Below, one piece after another: positions 1-5,456 of a DNA stretch of 6,566 nucleotides. The notes under the pieces are model-generated. The model had not been told where the DNA came from and searched no databases. It saw only the letters and a list, made by a program, of their open reading frames with translations. The translations under genes and the position numbers were made by a program. The DNA is from Donghicola sp041224595 (GTDB lineage Bacteria > Pseudomonadota > Alphaproteobacteria > Rhodobacterales > Rhodobacteraceae), in NCBI RefSeq assembly GCF_041224595.1, contig NZ_JBGFGN010000115.1, positions 1 through 6,566 on the forward strand, in the 5' to 3' direction. Numbering within the stretch: position 1 is the first letter of the stretch; each line of letters opens with the position of its first letter.

Positions 1-12
1 GAACCTCACAGA

Positions 13-78
13 ATTGGCCTGACGGCCAATGCGCCTTGGACCGGGCTTGCTATATGAGGGCCGCACGCTCCAAGGCGC
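13..78. repeat. Nested stem-loops inside the IS end, left copy
   Basis: Two inverted repeats sit inside the IS end. ATTGGCC (13-19) pairs with GGCCAAT (24-30) across a 4-base loop. GCGCCTTGGA (31-40) pairs perfectly with TCCAAGGCGC (69-78) across 28 bases. The same structures recur in the right copy at 6539-6556 and 6491-6538. Either may be a structured leader before the transposase gene; I cannot assign a function. Confidence 0.7.
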
Positions 79-89
79 TCGCCCCAAAC

Positions 90-133
90 TGGCCGACTTT
101 TGCTCCGCCACAATGGCCGAATTTTACTCCGCC
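90..133 (-). repeat. Tandem subterminal repeats of the IS end (2 x 20 bp), left copy
   Basis: On the minus strand, GGCGGAGTAAAATTCGGCCA (114-133) is followed after TTGT by GGCGGAGCAAAAGTCGGCCA (90-109), 18 of 20 positions identical. In IS21-family elements such repeats are transposase (IstA) binding sites; that role here is inferred from the family resemblance. Confidence 0.85.
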
Positions 134-134
134 G

Positions 135-140
135 TTGACA
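135..140 (+). promoter_or_regulatory. Outward-facing TTGACA (-35-like) at the IS tip
   Basis: The last six bases of the left IS copy read TTGACA on the plus strand, an exact sigma-70 -35 consensus pointing into the chemotaxis genes. The bases 16-18 positions further on (157-164, GGAAAGCT region) are a poor match to TATAAT, so a working hybrid promoter is doubtful. IS21 itself is known to carry an outward -35 box at one end that makes a promoter when a suitable -10 is joined to it. The right copy presents the same hexamer on the minus strand (6429-6434), facing antisense into cheB, also without a good -10. Confidence 0.3.
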
Positions 141-1091
141 GCAGGCGAGGCGACAGGGAAAGCTGTCCAGTTCGAAACCAATGGTGAGACGACTGAGATC
201 GACAAAACACTTATCGAACGGCTTGCTGATCCGCTGACTCATATGTTGCGAAATGCCGTAGACCACGGCCTCGAGGCACCGGATGCCCGTGCGCAAACAC
301 AAAAGCCGCCCACTGGAACAGTGACGCTGAGTGCGGCACATCGATCAGGTCATGTGGTGATCGAAGTGGCCGATGACGGTGCGGGACTGAATCGCAACCG
401 CATTTTGGAAAAGGCTGTTCAGAAAGAGTTGGTTCCCGCCGACGCGGTGCTGAGCGACTCTGAGATTGATAACCTTCTGTTTATGCCTGGGTTTTCGACC
501 GCTGATCAGGTCACGAATCTCTCGGGACGCGGTGTCGGGATGGACGTGGTCAAAACCTCGATCACGTCGATCGGTGGGCGGGTCTCGATCACGAGCGAAC
601 CCGGGCGCGGCTCTGTTTTCACAATCCTTCTGCCACTCACGCTTGCTGTTCTGGATGGGATCGTGATCTCGGTCGCCAAAGAAACCATGGTTGTGCCCAT
701 CGCGAACATCATGGAGACCATTCGCCCAGAGAGCGATGACGTCCTCGAGCTCACCCCGGAAAATTGGGTGCTGAAAGTTCGTGGATCTTATGTGCCGATC
801 ATACCACTTGCGCCGCTGCTCGGATTGGGCAGCGCTGCGCCCAATACCGGTCCCTTTATCTTGGTCGAGGCTGAGAATGCGTCGGTCTTTGCCTTTGCAG
901 TGAACGAGATTTATGACCAGAGGCAGATTGTCATCAAAAGTCTGGAGGGAAATTACGGTGCGATCCCAGGGATCTCTGCCGCAACCATCCTAGGCGACGG
1001 GCAGATCGCACTCATCCTTGATCCCGACGCGCTCATTGGACTCGTGTCACGTGAAGGCGCGAGCAAACCCCGCTGCGTTCAGGAGGCTTAG
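141..1091 (+). pseudogene. cheA: CheA chemotaxis histidine kinase, 5' part removed by IS (P4-P5 remain)
   Basis: The 316 codons from 141 encode the C-terminal part of CheA, the cytoplasmic kinase that phosphorylates CheY and CheB. Counting from the first codon after the IS, the ATPase domain shows the N box HMLRNAVDHGLE (34-45), G1 DDGAG (78-82), F box around FMPGF (114-118) and G2 GRGVGM (129-134). The CheW-like P5 domain follows from about 166 (LPLTLAVLDG) to the end. Missing are P1 (phosphorylated His), any P2, the P3 dimerisation helices and the first few residues of P4. The frame is open upstream into the IS (a TTG at 36, an ATG at 54), but no ribosome site supports either start. The next in-frame ATG, at 243, is inside the N box. 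What remains has an ATP site and array-coupling domain but cannot autophosphorylate. The stop TAG (1089-1091) lies 1 base before cheW. The missing half may sit on the far side of the IS. Confidence 0.93.
1081..1086 (+). promoter_or_regulatory. Ribosome binding site of cheW
   Basis: AGGAGG lies 6 bases before the ATG at 1093, inside the last codons of cheA. It fixes the cheW start although the frame is open further upstream to 1018. Confidence 0.85.
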
Positions 1092-1092
1092 T

Positions 1093-1557
1093 ATGACTGA
1101 AATGACTGCCGCCAAAGAAAGCCTGTCCGAGTTCGTCTCCTTGACCGCTGGAGGGCAGGGGTTCTGTGTTGACATCCACACCATCCGCGAAATCCGCAGC
1201 TGGACCCCTGTGACAATGCTACCGTTTTCAGAGCCATCGGTGCTTGGGGTGATGAACCTCCGCGGGGCCGTGATCCCGATTGTCGATCTTCGAGAACGGT
1301 TGGGCCTTGGGCCGACCCCCGAAGGACGCCGGAACGTGATCGTTATTGTGACCGTGTCCAACCGCACAATGGGCCTGTTGGTCGAAGCTGTGTCTGAAAT
1401 CATTTCGGTATCAAGCGACGCCATACTGCCCAATCCAACTCAATCGGTTGAGACCCAACCTGCGCATATCGTCGGTCTCATCTCGCAAGAAGATCGTATG
1501 CTGCGTGTTCTGGATATCACCGGTTTCCTCCCGGCCGATCGGGAGGACGCCGCATGA
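1093..1557 (+). CDS. cheW: CheW chemotaxis coupling protein
   Basis: This 154-residue cytoplasmic adaptor would link chemoreceptors to the P5 domain of CheA in the signalling array. The length is normal for the family and the whole protein is one CheW domain. The sequence VMNLRGAVIPIVDLR (53-67) contains the conserved NLRG turn followed by the PIVDLR strand. Later hallmarks are MGLLVEAVSEI (93-103) and the closing LRVLDITGFL (137-146). The start at 1093 is chosen for the AGGAGG 6 bases upstream and because it lies 1 base after the cheA stop; upstream codons to 1018 overlap cheA and do not resemble CheW. The stop TGA overlaps the cheR start (ATGA), implying translational coupling. No key residue is obviously missing, so the protein looks functional even though its kinase partner is truncated. 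Confidence 0.95.
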   Translation: MTEMTAAKESLSEFVSLTAGGQGFCVDIHTIREIRSWTPVTMLPFSEPSVLGVMNLRGAVIPIVDLRERLGLGPTPEGRRNVIVIVTVSNRTMGLLVEAVSEIISVSSDAILPNPTQSVETQPAHIVGLISQEDRMLRVLDITGFLPADREDAA

Positions 1558-2381
1558 CCGCCCTCGGAGCATCACTGGACGAAAAATCTGAACTGACGGA
1601 CGCGGTTTTTCGGCGCGTCGCGCGATTGGCCAAGGAAAACTGGGGGCTGAACCTAGAAGACGGGAAGCGGCCCTTGGTGACAGCTCGGCTATGGAAGCGT
1701 GTTATCGCCTCAGGTGCTGGCGATTTCCCGTCGTATATTGGCAAGGTTGAAGACGGTGATCAGGTAGAATGCGACCATTTCATCTCTGCTCTTACAACAA
1801 ACGTAACGCACTTTTTCAGAGAGCAGCACCACTTCGATTTGCTCGAAAGCTCGATTCTGCCACGTTTCCGCGGACGCGGTCCACTAAGGATCTGGTCTGC
1901 GGGGTGTTCTTCGGGCCAAGAGCCTTATTCGATTGCGGCTTCTGTACGCGCGGTTCTCGGTGCCTCGGCGGATGCGCGAATTCTGGCAACAGATGTCGAT
2001 CCCGACATCCTAGAGCGGGCTCAGAAAGCGGTCTATACCAACAGCGAAACGAGTTTTCCAAACCCGGCGCTCGAAGCGAGGGTTTTCGACAAAAAGCACG
2101 AGGAACAGCAACGTGCTGTGCGCGCGAACCTCGTCGACCTTATTACGTTCCGCCGCCTGAACCTGATCCAGCCCTGGCCGATATCAGGGCGCTTTGATGT
2201 GATCTTCTGCCGAAATGTAGCGATCTACTTCGACAAGCCGACCCAAGCCAACCTTTGGGCGCAGTTTGCGGCGCATCTCAACCCAAACGGCTTTCTGTTT
2301 ATCGGCCATAGCGAGCGGATCGAAACGCCCGAGGCCATCGGCCTTTGCCCGGCTGGCATCACAACCTATCAAAAACAATGA
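1554..2381 (+). CDS. cheR: CheR chemoreceptor glutamate methyltransferase
   Basis: CheR transfers methyl groups from S-adenosylmethionine to glutamates on the receptor signalling helices, the adaptation step opposed by CheB. The 275 residues span the usual family length. A helical N-terminal domain (about 1-90) ends in TTNVTHFFRE (81-90). The methyltransferase fold follows with SAGCSSGQEPYS (115-126, the SAM loop), ATDVDP (145-150), FDVIFCRNVAIYFD (214-227) and GHSE (251-254). ATG at 1554 has GGGAGGA 6 bases upstream and overlaps the cheW stop by 4 bases. The beta-subdomain loop (about 175-203, ARVFDKK... to RRLNL) is some 2 residues shorter than my recollection of the E. coli protein and lacks its glycines, which matters for how it docks on receptors. 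cheY follows after 16 bases. Confidence 0.95.
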   Translation: MTALGASLDEKSELTDAVFRRVARLAKENWGLNLEDGKRPLVTARLWKRVIASGAGDFPSYIGKVEDGDQVECDHFISALTTNVTHFFREQHHFDLLESSILPRFRGRGPLRIWSAGCSSGQEPYSIAASVRAVLGASADARILATDVDPDILERAQKAVYTNSETSFPNPALEARVFDKKHEEQQRAVRANLVDLITFRRLNLIQPWPISGRFDVIFCRNVAIYFDKPTQANLWAQFAAHLNPNGFLFIGHSERIETPEAIGLCPAGITTYQKQ

Positions 2382-2397
2382 ACGATCGGAAACTGCA

Positions 2398-2784
2398 ATG
2401 TCTCTGAAAACTGCCCTCAAAACCATGATCGTCGATGACATGTCGGTCAGCCGCGGTCTGCTGTCCCAATGTCTCGAAGAAATCGGTCTTCAGAACGTCG
2501 AGTATGAAAAATCGGGACAAGAGGCGTTTGCGCGCGTCTCAGGAAATCCGGTGCATCTGGTGATCAGCGATTACAACATGCCCGGAATGAATGGTCTCGA
2601 TTTGCTAGAGCATTTGCGCGCCAACAAGCCCACACAGCAAGTTGGGTTCATTTTGGTGACCGGCACGCCAACACCGGACATCATCGCGCGCGGTCGTGCC
2701 TTGGGGTTGAATAACTTGGTTAAGAAACCCTTTACCACCGCCTCGCTGAAAGCGTCGATAGAAGCCGTCGTCGGGCGCCTATGA
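2398..2784 (+). CDS. cheY: Single-domain response regulator (CheY-like)
   Basis: This 128-residue stand-alone receiver domain is the likely diffusible output, or a phosphate sink, of the CheA pathway. The acidic pair is D13-D14 (MIVDDMS), the phospho-acceptor D58 (VISDYNMPGMNG), the switch threonine T88 (LVTGTP) and the conserved lysine K110 (VKKPF), so phosphorylation chemistry is intact. The position of the aromatic switch residue (Tyr106 of E. coli CheY) is L107 here, so the usual Thr/Tyr coupling cannot work. The NMPGMNG stretch is close to enteric CheY, and the place right after cheR fits a chemotaxis role. ATG 2398 is chosen because the receiver fold begins there; the frame is open upstream to 2266 but that overlaps cheR. 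Only a weak GGAA (2388-2391) precedes it. Whether it binds the flagellar switch cannot be told. Confidence 0.9.
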   Translation: MSLKTALKTMIVDDMSVSRGLLSQCLEEIGLQNVEYEKSGQEAFARVSGNPVHLVISDYNMPGMNGLDLLEHLRANKPTQQVGFILVTGTPTPDIIARGRALGLNNLVKKPFTTASLKASIEAVVGRL

Positions 2785-3071
2785 ACAGCGCAACGACCAC
2801 GGCATGTGCCGCGCTTCTAGAAGAGGCGCTGGGGGCTCTGACCAGATACGAGGCAGAAAGGTCTGCCGAAATCCCAATCAATCCCGCGACTCAGGGCTTT
2901 GACCTTGCGGTTCAGATTTTGGCCGACGTGCAGAGAACTTTGCACAGGGCACCTGTGCAATCCATAGATCTGGCACCGGATGCAATCGCACAGATCAAGC
3001 TGCAGATGGTCAAAGACCGGATGTGCGGGCGCACCTCGCCCCCCCCAAAAAAATCGATCGAGCTTTTCTAG
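2781..3071 (+). CDS. Small unrecognised protein between cheY and the receptor gene
   Basis: I do not recognise this 96-residue product. Its ATG overlaps the cheY stop (ATGA), so it is probably translated by coupling; no ribosome site of its own is visible. The sequence is soluble, with no signal peptide or membrane segment. Residues 10-30 (ALLEEALGALTRYEAERSAE) and 66-80 look helical and amphipathic, and the tail (SPPPKKSIELF, 86-96) is low-complexity, encoded by a C8-A7 run at 3039-3053. The run makes the C-terminus vulnerable to length variation: one extra base would put this frame into that of the receptor gene. A perfect 9-bp inverted repeat lies in codons 54-60. Position in the operon and overlap argue for a real gene with a chemotaxis accessory role, but function is unknown. 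Confidence 0.65.
   Translation: MNSATTTACAALLEEALGALTRYEAERSAEIPINPATQGFDLAVQILADVQRTLHRAPVQSIDLAPDAIAQIKLQMVKDRMCGRTSPPPKKSIELF
2940..2960. repeat. Perfect 9-bp inverted repeat with 3-base loop
   Basis: TTGCACAGG (2940-2948) and CCTGTGCAA (2952-2960) are exact reverse complements around GCA. The hairpin lies inside the small gene. No T-run follows on either strand, so it is not an intrinsic terminator; it could be an RNA structure or an operator-like palindrome, or chance. Confidence 0.6.
3039..3053 (+). other. C8-A7 homopolymer run containing an in-frame A-AAA-AAA heptamer
   Basis: Eight C (3039-3046) are followed by seven A (3047-3053) near the 3' end of the small gene. In that gene's frame the codons are CCC CCC CCA AAA AAA, so bases 3047-3053 form the X-XXY-YYZ type heptamer A AAA AAA in register. 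A -1 slip leads into the receptor frame, which is open from here to the receptor ATG at 3104. No convincing upstream Shine-Dalgarno-like stimulator or downstream stem-loop was found at the right spacing. Confidence 0.6.
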
Positions 3072-3091
3072 TTAACACACGGTTCCACGTC

Positions 3092-3096
3092 AGGAG
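3092..3096 (+). promoter_or_regulatory. Ribosome binding site of the receptor gene
   Basis: AGGAG lies 7 bases before the ATG at 3104. It decides the start, because the same frame is open back to 3023, but that upstream part encodes no receptor-like sequence. Confidence 0.85.
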
Positions 3097-3103
3097 ATTT
3101 CCT

Positions 3104-5446
3104 ATGCTCAAACGTTTCACCCAGGCCCGGATCTCTTTGCGCTTACCTGCGCTGATCGTCGGGACACTGATCATGACGGTGATTGTCGCCAGCGAAACAT
3201 ATTATCTGCAGTTCAAACGCGAGGCAGAGCGTGCCGCAAAGCAGACGTCCGAGGTAACGGCTGGCCAAGTGGCACAGAGCCTTGAGACATGGTTTGAAGG
3301 TCTTGATTACCAGCTGACAACCCTGTCGGAGAGTCCGAACACGGCTCTTGCGTTGAGACGGTTTAGCGATGCTCTTCAACCCGGATCCAATTCGGATCTG
3401 GACGAGATGCGCCAACTGTATTTTGAAAAGAATGACTTTCCTTTAGGAGAATTTAATCGTTTGCAAGATGCAGGCGACGGCAGCCTTTATTCGAGCATTC
3501 ACTTCAAAGAGCACGGGTATTTCGATGCTCTGGCCCAGCGGTTCAACTACTACGATCTGTTTCTGATCACGCCGGATGGTGACATCGTCTACACCGTCTA
3601 CAAGGAGTCTGACTTCGGAACGAACCTCGCTTCGGGTACATTTGCCAGCTCTGGCCTAGGCGCGGCTTTCAAAGAAGCCATCAAAGGCTCGGGCACCCAA
3701 AATGTGTTTGTCGACTTTGCCCCCTACGCCCCCAGCAATGGCGCGCCTGCGGCCTTTATGGCGAACAAGATTGTCGGATCGGACGGTGAGACCCTTGGCG
3801 TTGTCGCGATCCAGCTTCCCCAAGATGGCCCCTATCAGGTGATCTCTGGCGTGACCGGCCTTCAGGAAACTGATGAAGTTTACCTGCTGGGTGCAGATGG
3901 CACCGCCCGCACAGTGTCGCGCGTGGCAGACACATTGGACATTCTGTCAAATGCCGCGGGGTCTGTTGGGGGCGATGCCGTCCTAAAAGGAACCGAGGGA
4001 TATTTCCCGCATGTCACCGGTCTGAGTGGCGCAGACACCATGTTGACGGTCCAAAAGCTCAATGTCTTCGATCAGGCTTGGTATGCGGTTGTCGAGCTGG
4101 ACTCAGCAGCGCAATTCGACGGCTTGGCGCGCCTGCGTCACACCATGTTCGCCTTTATCGCGCTTGGTTTGCTGGCGTCACTTCTCTTGGGCTGGCTCAT
4201 GGCACGCTCAATCACCAAACCTCTGGCGCGCTTTGCATCTGCCATGGAAGATGTGGCCCATGATCGGTTTGACGTGGCCATACCGAACGCCGACCGCAAA
4301 GACGAACTCGGTGATGTTTCGCGTATTCTCGATGATTTCCGCGTCAAGTTGCACGAAAATAGCGAAGCCGCACGATTGCAGGCGATTGCAGCCGAGGAAC
4401 AGGAACGCGTTGTGACAGAGATTTCCAATGGCCTGCGACAGCTGTCCAGCGGCGACCTGAGCAACAAGCTTGATGAGCCATTTTCAAATGATTACGAGCA
4501 ATTGCGCCAGGATTTCAATGCAACAGTTGATACACTCAGCAGCTTGATGTTGTCGATCACAGACAATGCCCATGAAATCCGTAGCCGCGCCGACGAAATC
4601 AGTGGCTCGTCCGATGACCTGTCGCGCCGGACCGAAAACCAGGCGGCAACACTCGAAGAGACCGCAGCAGCCTTGGATGAACTGACGTCCAGCGTCCGTT
4701 CTGCTGCGGATGGTGCCGCCGAAGTCGAGCGCGTGGTGACCGAGGCGCGCTCGGAAGCTGAACAGAGTGGCAAGGTCGTGAGCGACGCTGTCGATGCGAT
4801 GTCGCAGATCAAGAAATCCTCTGACGAAATTGCGCAGATTATCAACGTGATTGATGACATCGCCTTCCAGACCAACTTGCTGGCTCTGAATGCCGGTGTC
4901 GAAGCTGCCCGTGCAGGAGATGCGGGTCGCGGGTTTGCGGTCGTCGCGTCCGAGGTCAGAGCGCTTGCTCAGCGGTCATCTGATGCTGCAAAACAGATCA
5001 AAACCCTGATTGGATCAAGCACAGAGCAAGTTGAAACCGGTGTGGGTCTAGTGGGCCGGGCGGGCGGCGCGCTGACGTCGATCGTTGATCGCGTCGGTCA
5101 GATTGCGCAGCTTGTGAGTGGGATTGCTGTTGGCGCCCGTGAACAATCTGCAGGTCTCGGAGAGATCAACGTCGGGGTCTCGCAGTTGGATCAGGTCACA
5201 CAGCAGAATGCTGCGATGGTACAGGATGCGACCGCCGCTGCCATGACGCTCAAGAGTGAGGCGGCAGGCCTATCGCAGTTGGTTGCTCGGTTCCAGTTGT
5301 CCAATGGGTCCGAAGAGCCGCAAGTGGCTCCGCTTACTGCGGTGCCGTTCAAACCCGCGCCGCACACGCCGGAACCCTCGCTGAACCGAGCGACTGGAAC
5401 GGGATTTGCCGCTGCCGCGAACGGGCCTGCATGGACCGATTTCTAA
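3104..5446 (+). CDS. Methyl-accepting chemotaxis protein, Cache-like sensor, two HAMP segments
   Basis: This 780-residue inner-membrane chemoreceptor has its sensor outside and signalling hairpin inside. TM1 is about 12-34 and TM2 about 346-367. The roughly 310-residue periplasmic region includes DLFLITPDGDIVYTVYKESD (151-170) and FGTNLASG, reminiscent of a double-Cache fold; its ligand is unknown. HAMP 1 begins at ITKPLARF (370-377), and a second HAMP-like unit at about 437-480 contains NGLRQLSSGDL. Methylation-type sequence TLEETAAALDEL (516-527) precedes the hairpin tip IAFQTNLLALNAGVEAARAG (586-605) with GRGFAVVASEVRALAQRSS after it. A Pro/Ala-rich tail (about 735-775) ends in AWTDF (776-780), which fits the x-aromatic-x-x-aromatic CheR/CheB docking pentapeptide (NWETF in E. 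coli). The stop is 10 bases before cheB. It is probably co-transcribed with the adaptation enzymes that act on it. Confidence 0.95.
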   Translation: MLKRFTQARISLRLPALIVGTLIMTVIVASETYYLQFKREAERAAKQTSEVTAGQVAQSLETWFEGLDYQLTTLSESPNTALALRRFSDALQPGSNSDLDEMRQLYFEKNDFPLGEFNRLQDAGDGSLYSSIHFKEHGYFDALAQRFNYYDLFLITPDGDIVYTVYKESDFGTNLASGTFASSGLGAAFKEAIKGSGTQNVFVDFAPYAPSNGAPAAFMANKIVGSDGETLGVVAIQLPQDGPYQVISGVTGLQETDEVYLLGADGTARTVSRVADTLDILSNAAGSVGGDAVLKGTEGYFPHVTGLSGADTMLTVQKLNVFDQAWYAVVELDSAAQFDGLARLRHTMFAFIALGLLASLLLGWLMARSITKPLARFASAMEDVAHDRFDVAIPNADRKDELGDVSRILDDFRVKLHENSEAARLQAIAAEEQERVVTEISNGLRQLSSGDLSNKLDEPFSNDYEQLRQDFNATVDTLSSLMLSITDNAHEIRSRADEISGSSDDLSRRTENQAATLEETAAALDELTSSVRSAADGAAEVERVVTEARSEAEQSGKVVSDAVDAMSQIKKSSDEIAQIINVIDDIAFQTNLLALNAGVEAARAGDAGRGFAVVASEVRALAQRSSDAAKQIKTLIGSSTEQVETGVGLVGRAGGALTSIVDRVGQIAQLVSGIAVGAREQSAGLGEINVGVSQLDQVTQQNAAMVQDATAAAMTLKSEAAGLSQLVARFQLSNGSEEPQVAPLTAVPFKPAPHTPEPSLNRATGTGFAAAANGPAWTDF

Positions 5447-5456
5447 GGAAGCGCCC

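Larger units (their letters stand above)
1..140 (-). mobile_element. Terminus of an IS21-like insertion sequence, left copy (partial)
   Basis: This is the end of an insertion sequence whose outer boundary is the ACA at 138-140 (TGT on the minus strand) and whose body continues beyond the left edge. The boundary is placed by comparison with the right-hand copy: the minus strand from 140 to 3 is identical to the plus strand from 6429 to 6566, and the match stops at 141 versus 6428. Two 20-base direct repeats with 24-base periodicity lie just inside the end (114-133 and 90-109). TGT ends with multiple terminal repeats are typical of the IS21 (istA/istB) family, so that is my family call, but no transposase gene is inside the window to confirm it. 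The element cuts cheA. Confidence 0.8.
3..140. repeat. 138-bp perfect inverted repeat, left arm (partner 6429-6566)
   Basis: Reverse-complementing bases 3-140 gives bases 6429-6566 with no mismatch in 138 positions, checked base by base. The right arm ends at the window edge, so the true repeat is probably longer and limited only by the window. Bases 1-2 have no partner because the right side has run out of sequence. Confidence 0.97.

Noticed and set aside
90..133. CRISPR-like repeats at the IS ends
   Set aside because: Only two imperfect 20-base units with a 4-base gap occur per end; this is the layout of IS transposase-binding repeats.
36..140. Open frame from a TTG at 36 (or ATG at 54) running into cheA
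   Set aside because: This part lies in the IS end, lacks a ribosome site, and the same bases recur in the right copy; it is not native CheA sequence.
3023..3103. Upstream extension of the receptor frame by 27 codons as the normal start
   Set aside because: The strong AGGAG before 3104 and the membrane segment soon after favour the later start; the extension is kept only as a possible frameshift product.
4492..4875. Minus-strand frame of 127 codons within the receptor gene
   Set aside because: Ser/Ala-rich antisense shadow of the MCP signalling domain, with no family resemblance.
5406..5456. Upstream extension of cheB by 17 codons
   Set aside because: It overlaps the receptor C-terminus; the AAGGA site and the start of the receiver fold favour ATG 5457.
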